Source of the DNA: AC-32 sp963821495 | GTDB lineage: Bacteria; Actinomycetota; Thermoleophilia; Gaiellales; Gaiellaceae | Reading direction: 5' to 3' | DNA: 64,000 bases | NCBI GenBank assembly: GCA_963821495.1 | Contig: CAWGEA010000001.1 | Location: forward strand, 496,001-560,000 | In this document: piece by piece, positions 42,401 to 57,400 of the stretch | Layout of the letters: the number at the start of each line of letters is the position of its first letter | Numbering within the stretch: position 1 is the first letter of the stretch | Translations under genes and position numbers: made by a program | Notes under the pieces: generated by a model | What the model was told of the DNA's origin: nothing | Seen by the model: only the letters and a program-made list of their open reading frames with translations | The model's database searches: none

Positions 42401-45400
42401 GCGCGCGGGTACGGCCGGCCGGGGGCGACGCGCTCGCTGCAGCCGCCCTGGGGCCTCGCCGAGCGTGCCGCGCTCGCAGGCTCTCTCGTTCTCGTCGCGA
42501 TCGGAGTGCTGTGGCTCTAGCCCGGGTCGAGCGCCTCTCGTTCTCGTACCCGGGCGGACACGAGGCCCTGCGCGACGTCTCGCTCGAGCTCCAGCCGGGG
42601 GAGGTGGTCGCGCTGCTCGGGCCCTCCGGCGGCGGGAAGTCGACCCTGCTGCGAGCGCTCGCCGGGCTCGTGCCGCACTTCCACGGCGGCCGCTTCTCGG
42701 GACGGGTCGAGGTCGCGGGTCTCGACACGCGCCGCACCCGGCCGGCCGACCTCGCCGGCACGGTCGGGACGCTCTTCCAGGACCCGGAGGACCAGGCCGT
42801 CTTCACGCGCGTGGCGGCCGAGGTCGCGTTCGGGCTCGAGAACCTCGGCACCGCCCCGGTCGAGATCGGGCCGCGCGCCGCGGCCGCGCTCGGCGCGGTG
42901 GGGGCGGGGCACCTCGCGGAGCGCCGGGTCGCGGAGCTCTCCGGCGGCGAGCTGCAGCGCGTCTGCCTCGCGTCGGTGCTCGCCCTGCGGCCGCGGCTGC
43001 TGCTGCTCGACGAGCCGACGTCGCAGCTCGACCCCGAGGGTGCGGAGGCGGCGATCGACCTTGCTCGGGCGAGCGGCGCCGCGGTCGTCGTCTCCGAGCA
43101 GCGTCCCGAGCGCGTGCTCGAGGCCTGCGACCGAGTCCTGTTCGTGGACGACGGACGCCTTGGCTCCGGGCTTCCAGGCGCGTGGCGGCCGCGCGAGGCG
43201 GAGCTTCCGGCCGCCGAGCCGAGCGGCCCCACGGTCTGCGCCCTCGAGGGCGTCTCGTTTGCATACGACGCGGTGCCCGCGGTGGAGGACGCGAGCTTGC
43301 GCCTCGGGCGCGGCGAGGTCGTCGCGCTGCTCGGGCCGAACGGCTCGGGCAAGACGACGCTGGCGAAGCTCGCGGTCGGCCTGCTCAAGCCGGCCGCCGG
43401 CCGCGTCGAGCGCACCGGCCGCGCCTGCTACCTGTCGCAGGCGCCCGGCCGCTACCTCGTCAAGGAGCGGGCCGACGAGGAGGTGGCGCTGGCCGTCGGC
43501 GGCGACCTCGACTGCGCGCGTCGGGCCCTCGGCTCGGTCGGCCTGGCCGGCTTCGACGCGCGCCACCCGCGCGACCTCTCGAGCGGGGAGCGCGAACGGC
43601 TCGCGCTGGCCGCGGTGCTCGTGGCCGAGCCCGACCTGCTCGTGCTCGACGAGCCCACACGCGGAGTCGACCCACCGCGCAAGGACGAGCTCGCCGCGCT
43701 CCTGCGCTCGCAGGCTCCCGGCCGCGCGACGCTGGTGGTCACGAACGACCGCCTCTTTGCGGCGCAGGTCGCCGACCGTTGCCTCTCGAACGCCCCGGAG
43801 CGGGAGGCGGCCCTTGCCTAGGCTCGCCGCGCTCGGAGCGCTCGGCGCGGCGCTCGCGGCCGCCGCCTGGACGGCGTTCTCGCCCGACGATGCGGCGCTC
43901 GCGCTGCTGCTCGTCGCGGGGGCGCTCGTCGTCGCGGGCGCCGCGTGGCTCGAGAGCGGCCCCGGGTCGAGCAAGGAGCTCGTGCTCGTCGCGACCATCG
44001 CCGCGGCCGCCGCCGCGGGGCGCGTCCTGTTCGCCGCGATCCCGAACGTCCAGCCGGTGACGGTGATCGTGGTCGTCTCCGGGGTCGCGCTCGGCCCGCG
44101 GGCGGGCATGACGGTGGGCGGGCTCGCCGCGCTCGTCTCGAACTTCTACCTCGGCCAGGGCGCCTACACGCCGTGGCAGATGCTGGCCTGGGGCGCCTGC
44201 GGGCTGCTCGGCGGCCTCGCCGCCCCGTTGCTGCGCCGCCGTGTGCCGCTCGCGCTGACCTGTTTCGCGCTCGGCTTCGCCTTCGACGCCCTGATGGACG
44301 TCTGGGAGTGGCTCAGCTTCTACCCGCACACCTGGCAGGCCTTCACCGCGCTGTACGTGCGCGGGCTCTCGTTCGACGCGGCGCACGCCAGCGGGAACCT
44401 CGTGCTCGCGCTGGTCGCGGGCCCCGAGCTGAGGCGCCTGCTGGAGCGGTACGCGCGTCGCCTGAAGGCGGAGGTCGTGTGGGCCTGAGGCTGCTGCTCG
44501 CAACGGCTGTGGCCGCGACGCCGGCCGGGTTCCTGCACGCCCACCAGGCGCCGAGCGGTGGCTTCGCCGAGCCCGGCGGCTCGCCGGGGCCGCTGCTGAC
44601 CGCGTGGGCGGCGCTCGGCCTGCGCGCATCGGGCGCGGCGACGGGCGAGGCGCTCCCGTACCTCGTCTCGCACGAGGACAGCCTGCCGGAGCTCACCGAC
44701 GCCGAGCTCGTGGCGCTCGCGGAGAGCGCGCTCGGCCGCCGGCCGGCGGGCCTCCTCGCCCGCATCCGCGCCGCACAGCGTTCGAACGGACGCATCGGCC
44801 CGAGCGTCAACTCGACGATCTGGGGGATCCTCGCCCTGCGCCAGGCCGGCCAGCGCGCACCGCGCGCCGCGGTGCGCTTCGTGCTCCGCCGGCAGGCGCG
44901 CAACGGCGGCTGGGCCTGGTACGCCGGTGGGCAGCCCGACTCCAACGACACGGCGGCCGCGATCCAGGCGCTGCGCGCGGCAGGGGTGACGGGCGCGCCG
45001 GTGCGCCGCGGCCTCGCTTACCTCCGGCGGCTCCGCAACCGCGACGGCGGCTTCGAGCTTACTCCAGGCCGCGGCTCCGACGCCCAGTCGACGGCGTGGG
45101 CGGTGCAGGCCTTCCTCGCCGCGCGCCGGACGGTGCCGCAGGGCGCACTCGCCTACCTGAGGCGCCTGCGCCGGTCCGACGGCAGCTTCCGCTACTCGCG
45201 CGCGTACGTGACCACGCCGGTCTGGGTCACGGCGCAGGTGCTGCCCGCGCTGGCGCGCAGGCCGTTCCCGCTCAGGCCCTGAGCTCCCGCGCGCGGCGGG
45301 GACGAGTCGAGCAGGTGGCGCAGGCCGCGCTCGCTGTGCATCGCATCGGGCGGCAGCTCGCGCGCCAGATGCCGGCGACCTCGCGCAGGTCGCCGTCGCG

Positions 45401-48400
45401 CAGGTCTCGACTCGCGCTCATCCGCGCTCGCCGAGCCGGAGCACCCACGAGACCTGGTCGTAGAGGCGGCGGTAGCCCAGCCGTCGGTTGACCTCGAGCA
45501 TGCCCGCGTTCGCGTCGTCGTTCTCGGTCACGATCCGCTCGTAGCCGTTCGCGGCGGCCCACCGGGCCGCGGCTGCCTTGACCGCCAGGGCGAGACCGCG
45601 GCGGCGGAAGCCCGGCAGCGTCGCCGTCATCAGGTTGTACGCGAGACGGCGCGCCGGGTCGACGGTCAGGAACGCGAGCGCGACCGCGCGGCCGTCTCCG
45701 AGCGCGACGACGCTGCCCTCGTCCGACAGCACCGGCGAGCCGTAGTCGTCCCGGCGCCAGTTCTCGAGTGAGAGCTCCGTCTCGGGCTCGTCGCCGGGCA
45801 TGTCGATCTCGCCGGCGGCGCAGATCTCGTAGAGGTCGCGCTCCCGGTCGCGCGCCTCGCGCAACGGCACGAGCCGGAACCCGTCGGGCACGCGCGGCTC
45901 CGGCACGTCGCCCTCGCCGAGCTCGAGGCTGGAGACGCGATCGAGGCCGTCGGGCTCGAAGCCCCGCCGCTCGAGGAACCGCGTCCCGTCGGGGTCGTCG
46001 TCGACCCAGGTGCGCAGCCGCCAGGCGCCCAGCGAGCGCAGGTACTCCGAGACGTGCGCGTAAAGCTCGCCGCCGATCCCGCGGCCGCGGCAATCCGGGT
46101 GCACGCCGATCCAGAAGCGACCCTTGCCCGGCGTCGGCACCGACCACTCGAATCCCGCGTTCGCCGTCGCCGCCACCTCGCCGCCGTCCTCGACGACCCA
46201 CGACCGCAGGCGCTCCCGCTCGATCCCGCGGGTCGCGCGTGCCCAGACGACCTCGGGCGTCACGACGAGGTGCGGGTTGAGCACCACCGCGAGCCGGGCG
46301 ACGGCCGCGGCGTCCTCCCGTCGCAGCTCGCGGATCACGCGGCCAGCCAGCCCTGCTCGGGCCGCAGGAGTCGCCCGCTCGTGACGAGGCCTTCCAGCAG
46401 GGCCGCCGGGCAGGGCCACGGGAACCAGCGCGGAACCTCCGGCTCCGGCGCAACGACCGCCGCCCGCACCGCGGCGACGAGCAGCTCGTCGAGCCCACCG
46501 TCCTGCGCCGGCTCGAGGAGCACCTGGTTCCAGCGCGAGAGCACGCTCGTGTGCCGGTGCGGGTCCTCGTAGACGACGCTGCGGGAGACGAGCGCGCCGC
46601 AGCGCTCGAGCGGCGTCCGCAGCCGCCGCAGCTCCTTCGGCGAGAGGCCGAGCTCGAGCTGCAGGTCCTCGAGCTCGGACGGCCCAGCCTCGGCGAGGTG
46701 CCGCAGCAGCCGGTCGTCCTGCAGACGCGAGAGCTCGGCGCGGCAGAGCGGGTCGAGCAGCCGTGCGACCGCCTCCGTCACGAGCAGGCTCTTGCCGCGG
46801 TGGACGGCGAGCGTCAGGTGGCCGCGCGCGCCGAGCTCGCCGAACCAGGGGAACTTCGTCCGCGGCCACTGCCCGAAGCCCGGCTTGCCCGGCGCGTACG
46901 GCTCCTCGTGGCAGGCCCCGAACAGGCTCGGCAGCGCGCAGTCGGCCGTGCGCGTCAGCAGCCCACGGTCGAGCAGGAACGCTTCGGCGTCGTCGAGGGA
47001 GGCGAGCGCCCGGTCCGGCGTCAGGCGGCACTCGTAGGCTCGGCGCTCGCGCAGTTCGTCCAGGGTTGCGGCCATCGGCCTGGATTGTCGCCGGCCACGC
47101 GCCCGAATCGCTGATACCGTGGTTGGCGGTCGCCCGATGCGGGCATGTCGCGTGGCCTGATCGCGATGCGACCAACCCCTCCGTTTACGCGTGCGTGCGT
47201 CTCCCCCGTCCAGGGGTTGGCGCTGCGGCGACGAATTGCCGATGCCGTGGAGGTGATGGGGCGCCGCAACCTGTTGGTCGGTCTCGTGCTGGTCTCCGGT
47301 GCGGGGATCGCGCTGCTCGTCGCGCGAACCGGAACCAAGGTCTTCCAGGCCGCGGCGACTCCGGACTGGCGCTTCCTGCTCGCGGGCCTCGCGATCTGCG
47401 CCGCCGTGCAGCCCCTGCGCGCGCTCGCCTGGACGTCGACCGTGCGCTCGCCCGTCGGCTTCCGCGCGATGTATGCCGCTAGCTCCGTCGGCTCGTTCCT
47501 CGACACCGTCCTGCCGGGGCGAATGGGCGAGGCTTCGAAGGTCGCGGTGCTGAAAGTCGCGGCCGGCCCGCGCTGGCCCGGCTTCTCGCGCGCGGGTGGG
47601 AGCCTGCTCTGCGCACACCTGCTGGAGATGGTCGCCTTCGTGCTCGTCGGCGCCGCCTCCGCGTTCTTCCTGCCGGTGCCGGGCTGGGCGAAGATCACGA
47701 TGCTCGTCGGCCTGCCGGCCGCCGCCGGCGGTCTCGTGCTCGTCTCGGTGCTGCACCGGCACGTGAGCCACCGGCTGCCACACAGCATCGGCGCGTTCCT
47801 CGCGGGGGCCGCCGCCCCGAAGCGCGTGATGCTCTCGGCCGGCCTGATCCTCGTCCTGACCTGGGTCGCGCGCTGGTTCGGCGTCCTCTTCCTGCTGCAC
47901 GCGGTCGGCGTCCACGTCGGCGTCGGTTCGGCGCTGCTCTACATGGTCGTCACCGGCCTCGCGAACACGATGCCGTTCCTGCCCGGCAACGTCGGCCTCT
48001 ACCAGGGCGCCGCGCTCGGCGCGCTGGCGATGGCCGGCCACGGCGGCACCTCCGCAGCGGCGGCCTCCGTCTTCACGCCCGCGGCCGGCAGTCTCGCGAC
48101 GGCGCTCGCGGCGATGATCGGCCTCGCCTTCTACGGCCGCCGCCTCGGCGACCTGCGCCGCGCAGCCGTCCGCTTCTAGCCGAGCTTCGACGGATCGGCG
48201 AGCCGGCCGTCGCGGCCGACGTAGCCGTCCTTCGCGCCGACGACGACCATTACGAGCGGCTCCTCGCCGACGCTCGTGATCTGGCGCGGCGTCGTCGACT
48301 CGACGTGGCAGAGCCCGCCCGGCCCCACGTCGCGCGCCTCGCCGGGCAGAGCGAACCGCGCCCGACCCGCATGCACGAAGTAGAGCTCATCCTGCTCTTC

Positions 48401-51400
48401 GTGCCAATGCGGCCGCGCGACGACCCCCGGCTCGAGCACGAGCACGTTGACGCCGAAGGCCGTGACGCCGAGCTCCTGCCGGACCTTGCGGAAGACGCCG
48501 TCCCCCATCTCGTCGATCGATCCGAACGTGTAGCCCACCGCGGGAGACGCTAGCAACGCCTATCGTCGGGCCGAGATGGCCAAGCTGATCTACTCCGCGC
48601 TCAGCTCCCTCGACGGCTACGTGGCGGACGAGAATGGCAAGTTCGACTGGGCGGAGCCGAGCGAAGAGGTGCACGCCTTCGTCAACGACCTCGAGCGGCC
48701 GGTCGGGACCTACCTCTACGGGCGGCGCCTGTACGAGGTGATGCTCGCCTGGGAGACCCTGCCCGACCTCGCCGAGCAGCCCGCCGTGATCCGGGACTTC
48801 GCCGAGATCTGGCGGGCGGCCGACAAGATCGTCTACTCGAGGTCGCTGGAGAGCGTGTCGAGTGCGCGGACGCGGATCGAGCGCGAGTTCGACCTCGAAG
48901 TCGTGCGGCGGTTGAAGGAAGGTGCGGAGCACGACCTCGGTGTCGGCGGTCCAGAGCTCGCGGCGCAGGCGATCGAGGGCGGGCTGGTCGACGAGTACCG
49001 CCTGTTCTTCGCGCCCGTCATCGTCGGCGGTGGCAAACGAGCCCTTCCCGACGGTGTGCGCGTGAGGATCGAGCTGGTGGAGGAACGCCGCTTCGGCAAC
49101 GGCACGGTCTACCTCCGCTACCGGACCAGGTAGTCGAGCTATCCGGCAACCGGCGTGAGCGGTGGGTCGCCGCGCTCGACCGCCAGCAGGTTGTCGACCG
49201 CGAGCCGCGTCATCGCCTCGCGCGTCTGCCGGGTCGCGCTGCCGAGGTGGGGGGTGAGGACGACGTTGGGGAGCTCGAGCAGCTGCGGTGGCACCCGCGG
49301 CTCGTTCACGAAGACGTCGAGCCCGGCGCGGATGCGGCCCGAGACGAGCTCCGCGACGAGTGCGCTCTCGTCGACGATCTCGCCACGTGCGGTGTTGACG
49401 AGGCACGCGCCGTCGCGCAGCAGCGCGAGGCGGCGGGCGTCGACCAGGCCCTCGGTCTGCGGGGTCAGCGGCGCGTGGATCGTGACGATGTCGGACTCCT
49501 CGAAGAGGGCGTCGAGCTCGCGGTACTCGCCGAGGTCGCTCTCCGCGCGCAAGCGGCGCGTGTACAGGACGCGCAGCTCGAACCCTCGCGCACGCCGGGC
49601 GACCGCGCTGCCGATGCGGCCGAGGCCGACGATCCCGAGCGTCGAGCCCGTCAGCTCCTCCGCGCGTCCGCCCTCCGCCCACGAGGCGCTCCACCCACCG
49701 GAGCGGACGAGGCGGTCGCCCTCCACGACCTGCCGCCTCGTCGCGAGGATCAGCGCGAACGCGAGGTCGGCGGTCGCGTCGTCCAGCACGCGCGGCGTGT
49801 TCGTCACGACCACGCCGCGCGCCGCGCAGGCGGTCACGTCGACCCGGTCGTAGCCGACGCCGTAGTTCGCCACCACGCGCAGCGCGGGGAGGAGGTCGAG
49901 CGGGACCGGCTCGTTGGCGACGAGCAGGCCCTCCACGTCTTCGCGCGCTTGGCCGAGCGCGCTCAGCGGCGCGATCTCGACGTCGTCCAGCTGGTCGAAC
50001 GCAGGCCCCGGGTAGCGCCGGGTCGCGACGACCTTCAGGAGCCGGTGCCCTGCCCGCCCAGCGCGGCCGCGAGCTGGTCGAGCGCGGCCTGCTCGGCGGG
50101 GCTGACGCTCTCGCCGCTCTCCTTGTGGGCGGCGGCGACCCGCCGGGCAAGGGCGAGCACGAAGCTCCGGTAGCCCTCGACTTCCTCCGGCGTCGCCTTG
50201 CTCTCCAGCGCGGCGACCGCGTCGCGCAGCGACTGCATGCCCTCCTGGGTGAGCTTCTCCGGCGTGCCGTACTTGTGCCGGTCGAACTCCGGCTTCGCCG
50301 CGACGATCTCGTCGAGCACTTCGCTCTCGCCGTGTTGCCCTCGGGCCTCGCTGTAGGCCTTCGCCAGCGCGAAGCTCTCGCGGAAGCTCCCGCCGCGCTC
50401 GGCCGTCAGCACCAGCATCCCGGCCACCGGCGGTCCTTCCAGCACCGCCTGCCACTCCTCTTCGGTGAATGCGCTCTTTCCGGTCATGTCGCTCCCTTCT
50501 GGCCGCGGGCGGCGCCGCTAGCATCGACCCATGGCCGTCGCGTCGCCCGAACGCTATCTCGCGGACCTGAACCCGGCGCAGCGGGAGGCGGTGCTGGCGA
50601 CGGAAGGCCCGCTGCTCGTCGTCGCGGGCGCCGGCTCCGGCAAGACGCGCGTGCTCACCTACCGCGTCGCGCACCTGCTGAACGCCTGCGGCGTGAAGCC
50701 GAACGAGATCCTCGCGATCACCTTCACGAACAAGGCCGCGGGCGAGATGCGCGAGCGCCTGGAGGATCTGCTCGGCCCGGTCGCGCGGGCGATCTGGATC
50801 CTGACCTTCCACGCCGCCTGCGGCCGGATCCTGCGCCGCGAGGCGCCGCGCCTCGGCTACCGCTCGAACTTCACCATCTACGACCAGGCCGACCAGGTGC
50901 GGCTGACGAAGGCGTGCCTCGAGGAGCTCGAGCGCGACCCGAAGCGCTTCGTCCCGCGCGGTATCCACGCGCAGATCTCGGCCGCCAAGAACCAGCTCGT
51001 CACGCCGGCCGAGTACGCCGAGCGCGTCGCCTCCTTCTACGACCAGACCGTCGCCGAGGTCTACGACCTCTACCAGCGGCGCCTGTTCGCCTCGAACGCC
51101 GTCGACTTCGACGACCTGCTGATGCTGACGGTGCAGGTGCTCGAGCGCTTCCCGGAGGCGCGCGAGCGCTGGCAGCGCTCGTTCCGGTACGTCCTCGTCG
51201 ACGAGTACCAGGACACAAACCACGCGCAGTACCGGCTCCTGCAGCTGCTGGCCGAGAAGCACCGCAACGTCTGTGCGGTCGGCGACCCGGACCAGTCGAT
51301 CTACGCCTTCAGAGGTGCCGACATCCGGAACATCCTCGAGTTCGAGCGCGACTTCGGCGAGACGCGCACGGTCGCGCTGGAGCAGAACTACCGCTCGACG

Positions 51401-54400
51401 AACACCATCCTCCAGGCCGCCAACGCGGTGATCGAGCACAACCGCGAGCGCAAGCCGAAGAACCTCTGGTCGGAGCTCGGCGAGGGTGAGCCGGTGCGCG
51501 TGCTCGAGGTCGAGGACGAGCACGCCGAGGCGCGCTTCGTCGCGGCGGAGATCGCGCTGCTCGTCGAGGAGGGCTGCTCGAGCAGCGAGATTGCGGTCTT
51601 CTACCGGACGAACGCGCAGTCGCGGGTGCTGGAGGACGTGCTGGTTCGCCAGGGCGTCGCGTACCAGGTGATCGGCGGCCCGCGCTTCTACGAGCGCGCC
51701 GAGGTGAAGGACGTGATCGCCTACCTGCAGGCGATCGACAATCCCTACGACGCCGTCTCGCTGCAGCGGATCGCGAACCGGCCGCGCCGCGGGATCGGCG
51801 ACGCGAGCCTCGCGCGGCTGCAGGCGCACGCGGACGCGCACGGGATCTCGCTCTGGGAGGCGCTTGCGCAGCCCGAGGAGGCCGGCATCTCGGCCGCGCC
51901 GCTGCGGGCGGTGCAGCAGCTCCACGGCCTGCTCGGGACGCTGATGGCCGGTGCCCTCGACATGGAGGTTCCCGAGGTGATCGAGCGCGTGCTCGAGCGC
52001 AGCGGCTATCTCGAGACGCTCCGCGCCGAGCGCACGATCGAGGCGCAGGGCCGGATCGAGAACCTGCAGGAGCTCGTCGGCGTCGCGCAGGAGTATCAGC
52101 AGACCTCGCCGGAGCCCTCGCTCTCCGGCTTTCTGCAGGAGATCTCGCTCTACTCCGACCAGGACGCGATCCGTGGCGAGCAGAGCCTCGTCACGCTGAT
52201 GACGCTGCACAACGCGAAGGGGCTCGAGTTCCGCGGCGTCTTCATGATCGGGATGGAGGAGGGGATCTTCCCGCACGCGCGCTCGATCGAGGAGCAGGGG
52301 CTCGAGGAGGAGCGGCGGCTCGCGTACGTCGGTATGACGCGCGCCAGGGAGCAGCTCGTCCTGACCCACGCGAGCGCCCGCTCGCTCTACGGCAGCCGTT
52401 CCTACAACCTGCCCTCGCGCTTCCTCGACGAGCTTCCCGGCGACAGGGTCGAGCGGCAGCGGCTGCAGCCGGCCTCGTGGTCCGGCTACGGCTCGCCGAC
52501 CGGCGTGGCTCCGCGCTCCGACGCGCCCTCGCTCTCGACCGGCGACTCGGTCCGGCACGAGACCCTCGGCGAGGGCGTCGTGACGGCGATCGAGCGCGGC
52601 GGGCTTGTCACCGTCCGCTTCGCGAGCGACGGCAGCGAGCGGCGGTTGATGCTCGACTACGCGCCGCTGGAGCGCATCTCCTAGTGCCGATCGAGGTCCG
52701 GCCGGTCGCGCCCGACGAGGTCGGGCCGGCGCTCACGCCGATCTGGCACTACTTCGGAAGCCGCCCCGGGGAGGACGAGCTCGAGCGGCTGGGGACGATC
52801 CTGCCGCCGGAGCGTGTGCTGGCGGCCCTCGACGGCGACCAGATCGTCGGCGGCGCAGGGGCGTATCTGTTCGACACGACCGTCCCAGGCGGCGCGCAGG
52901 TGCCGACCGCGGGAGTGATGGCAGTCGGCGTGCTCCCTACCCATCGCCGCCGCGGCGCGCTCACTGCGCTGATGCGCCGCCAGCTCGCCGACGCGCACGA
53001 GCGCGGCGAGGCGATCGCGACGCTGTTCGCGGCCGAAGGCGGCATCTACCCGCGCTTCGGCTACGGGCTCGCCTCGCTCGCCGGCGACATCGAGCTGCCG
53101 AGGGAGCACGCGCGCCCTTGGGACGACGAGCCACTCGGCGAGGCGCGGCTGCTCGACTCCGACGACGACGTGCTGGAGGTCGTCCCCGGGATCTACGACC
53201 GCGTCCAGGCGGAGACGGTCGGCATGTTCACCCGCTCGCGCGAATGGTGGAAGGTCCGCCGCCTCCGCTCGCGCCCTGGCGGCGGGGAGCGGAGGGCCAT
53301 CGTGATCGAGTTGGACGGCGTGTCCGAGGCCTACGCGCTCTACCGGATCAACTTCGGCATCAGCCACATGATCACGGAAAGCGTGGTCGAGGTCTCCGAG
53401 GCGGTGGGCTCCTCACCACGCGCGCTCGCGGCGATCTGGCGCTACCTGCTTGCGATCGACTGGGTGGCGCGCGTCGACGCGTACTGGCTACCGCTCGACC
53501 ACCCGCTCTTCCACTGGATCCGCGAGCCCCGGCGGATGGGGTTCTCGGTGCTCGAGGCGGTCTGGGTGCGGCTGGTGGACGTGGGCGCGGCGCTCTCGGC
53601 ACGCAGCCTGCGCGGGGGCGAGCTCGTGCTCGACGTGCGCGACGACTTCTGTCCGTGGAACCAGGCGCGCTGGCGCGTCGCGAGCGGCAGCGCCGAGCGC
53701 ACGACCGCGCCGGCCGACCTGCAGCTCGACGTCTCCGCGCTCGGCTCCGTCTACCTGGGCGGCTTCACGTTCGAGCAGCTGCGCTGGGGCGGTCGGCTGG
53801 AGGAGCTGAGGCCCGGCGCGGTCGCGCTGGCAGACGAGCTCTTCCGCACCGAGCGCCTGCCATGGTGCCCGGAGCTCTTCTAGCGGAGCGACTCGACCCA
53901 GTCGAGCTTGCGCCCGCAGAGCGTGCGCGCCCGGGCGGCTGAGATCCGCGAGACCGGCTCGCGCGCGTCGCCGGGGCTGAGCGCGACCGGCCCGAACGCG
54001 TAGGGATCTCCGCCGCTGCCCGGCCGCCAGCCGCCGGGGTCGTAGCGGATCGTCACGTCGTGCGCCCCGGCCCCGAGCGGCGTCGAGCCGAGGTCCGTGT
54101 AGAGGCCGGGCCAGTTCAACTCCTCGCGCCGCGAGCCGACGGTGCGGCCGTCGATCGCGACCGAGGCGTCACCGAACCAGTCGCCCGCGATCCAGGCCGT
54201 GTAGACGCCGTCGACGGGCACCGAGACGCGCAGCCGGACGGTGCCGTCGAGCGACGGCGCGCCGAGCGAGATCGCCTCCGGGCGCGTCGCGTAGGCGAGC
54301 GTCGTCCCGCTCAGCGCCTCGACCTGCGAACAGGGCGCAACGGCCGCGGCCTGGCTCGTGTTGCCGAGGTGAAGGTGCCGCACGATCGTCTCCTTCGGGT

Positions 54401-57400
54401 GCACCGGCCGCTGCCAGACCTCGTAGTAGCGCCCGCTCCAGACCAGCCGATACGTCGACGGCGGCCGGCTCGCGGCGGGCCCGCGCCGGAGGACGAGCGT
54501 GCGGTAGACGAGCAGCTGGTCGAGCCGGATGCGGTCGATGTCCGCCGACTCGCCCTTGTCGAGCATCGTGCCGTCGGTGAGGTAGTCGAAGCGGCGCCGC
54601 AGCTCGGAAGCGCCCTCGGGATCGAGCCGTCGCAGGAAGTGGCGCGCCCCGTACGGCTCGTAGGTGGTCATCAGCGCGGGCCCGTCGCCCACGAAGTCGC
54701 GGCCGATCGTCTCGAGCTCGTGCAGCTGCCCGCGCGGGGCGAGCCAGACGTCGTGGTACTGATCGACGTTCGACCAGATCACGCCGGCGGCGAGCGCAAG
54801 CGCGACGAGCCCCGACTCGACGAGACGCCCGCTCGAAAGCAGCGCGCCGCAGCCCGCCAGCGCCGCCGCGAGCACGGCCGGAGCGGCCATCGCGAGCGTC
54901 TTCCCGCCGACCCACGGCGAGCTGACGCCGACGTAGACGAGGCAGCCGACCACAGAGGTGACGACGTAGGTCGGTAGCGCCCAGGCGCGCAAGCGCCAGG
55001 CCCACCAGAGGCCGCCGAGGCCCGCTGCGATCACCACGGCGACGAGGACGTACACCGTGGTCAGGTCGTGGGGGCGGACGCGGAAGTCGCCGATCGGCCA
55101 GATCCCGAAGAGCTGCCAGCCGCTGAGCGGGCCCCTCAGGTTGCCCAGGTTCGACTCCTTGCCGAAGTCGCCGATGTGCGGCAGCCAGTCGACCGCGGCC
55201 ACGTAGGACGGCACCGCCAGCACGGCGAGCGCCGCGGCGAAGGCGGTCGACTTCAGCAGCAGCGCGCGCGAGGGCGGTCGCACGGCGACGACCGCGCCGA
55301 CGAGAAGCGGCGGGACGAGCCAGAAGGCGCCCGGGAGGCTGAGCACGCAGACCACGGCCGCGCACGCCGCCGCGAGGGGCAGTGCCGCCCGCGGTCCGCG
55401 CTCCCGCTCGAGCGTCCAGGGCAGGAGGGTCCCAATCAGCGCCAGCAGCAGCGCGCCCGCGACCTCCTTGATCCCGCCCCAGAGCGCGTAGCCGTAGAGG
55501 ATCGCCGGCTGCGCCGCCACGAACGCGGCGACGGCGCGCAGCGGGCCCGAGACGATCACGCGCCCGAGCACCGTGTACACCGCGAGCGCCAGCAGCGCCG
55601 CGAGGAAGGCGAGGTACGGCTGGTAGAGCCAGGCGCTGTCGTAGGCGAGCAGCTGGTGTCCGATCCCGAGCGGCATCAGGCTGCCGGTCGGGTAGCCGAT
55701 CGCGAGCGTCGTCGCGAGCGTCGCCTCGTAGGTGGAGGGCGCAAGGCCGGCGAGGCTGCGGCCGTGCTCCATCACGCGGTCGGTCATCGCGAGGTACGTG
55801 GCCGTGTCGTCGAGCTTGATGTAGCCGCCGAAGGTCGCGCGGCCGGAGAGCACGAACGGCGCCGCGAAGGCCGCGAACACGCCTGCGGCCGCGGCAGGCG
55901 CCCAGGGGCGCGGCCGCGGCCGCCACCAGCGCGAGAGCAGCAGCCCCGCGAGCGCGAGCGCGACCACGAGCGGGCCGGCGAGCTCGGCGGTCGCGTCGGC
56001 CAGCGTCGCGAACTGCGCGGCGAGGATGACGACCGTCAGCCCGGCGGGCAGCACGAGCGGCCGCGGCAGCCGCGAGCCGGCGGCGAGCTCGAGCAGGCAG
56101 CCGCAGCCGAGCGACAGCCCCGCCAGCACGAGCGGGAACGCGACCCAGGCGACGAGCAGCGCCAGCAGCTAGCCGACCGGGACGACCTGTCCCGACGTGA
56201 TCAGCTCGCGCACGTGCGTCGCCGACGGATCGAAGACCTCGATCTGCACGTTCGAACCCGGGAAGGCGAGGTAGACGTTGGTCGGCCGCGAGGTGCTGTA
56301 GACGGCGAAGCCGCCCTTGGGCGCGGTGAACGAGCTCTCGTCGGACTTCTTCGCGAGCGCCTTCAGCACGTCGTAGGCGTTGTCGACCGGATACGTGCCG
56401 ACGAGCGGGTACTTCGCCTCGGTGGTGCCGATTGGCGTATCCGACGGGAGGTAGCGCACGTAGATCCGGTCGAGTGTCGTTCGCGTCAGCTCGTAGGTGC
56501 GATCCTGCTGCGGCCCGAGCCAGTAGATCGGCCTGCCGACCTCGACCGAGAGGTCGTGCAGGCGCGGGGGCGTGGCCGCGACGGCCGGGATCGCGGCCAC
56601 GTGCGGCGTCTCGCCGGAGGAGCCGCTCGAGTCGCCGCTGCGCACGATCAGCCACACGCCGACCGCAACCGCGATCGCGACGGCGACGACCGCCCCGATC
56701 CTGAGCCCGGGCCTGCGCGCCCAGGTTTCACCGGAGCGCTGGTTCACCGCCATGAGCTTAGGTTCCGCCTCGGCCAGCCCCGTCCTCCCGCGACGCAGCG
56801 CAACCATCGGGCCGCCTTTCGCGTTCAAGTGGGGACGAAAGGAGGCTCAATTGACGATCTTGTGGATCATCGTGGTTGTCGTCCTCGTGCTGGCGCTGCT
56901 CGGTTTTCTCGGGTTCCGCTAGCCGCTTCGCTCTTGCGCGCAGGGGGTCGCTGCCCCGGCGACCCCCTTTACCGCTCCGAAAGCGCGGCGCCCGCTTGCG
57001 CTACGCTGGGCGCGCCAGGGCGGTTAGCTCAGTTGGGAGAGCACCAGCTCGACAAGCTGGGGGTCACTGGTTCGAGCCCAGTACCGCCCACCTCACTACC
57101 GGCCTGGGTGACCTGCTCCCGGTCATCCTCGCCGTCCGCTGTCCATTCGTCGTCCAACTCCGCCACGACGAGCGCCTCTAGCCGCTTGGGCCTGATTCCG
57201 CTTCTCGCCCTCGTACAGATGGCGGTACGTCTTGTGGAACAGAGCGCCGCCGTCGCTGTGCTCCAGTCGCTCCGCCGCCACGGCCGGATCCATCCCGGCA
57301 AGAGCCATCAGGGACGCCGCCGTGTGCCGGAGCATGTGGAACGTAAGCCCTCGAACACCGAGCGCCGCCCCTCCACAGTGGCCGGATCGTTAGTGACCGC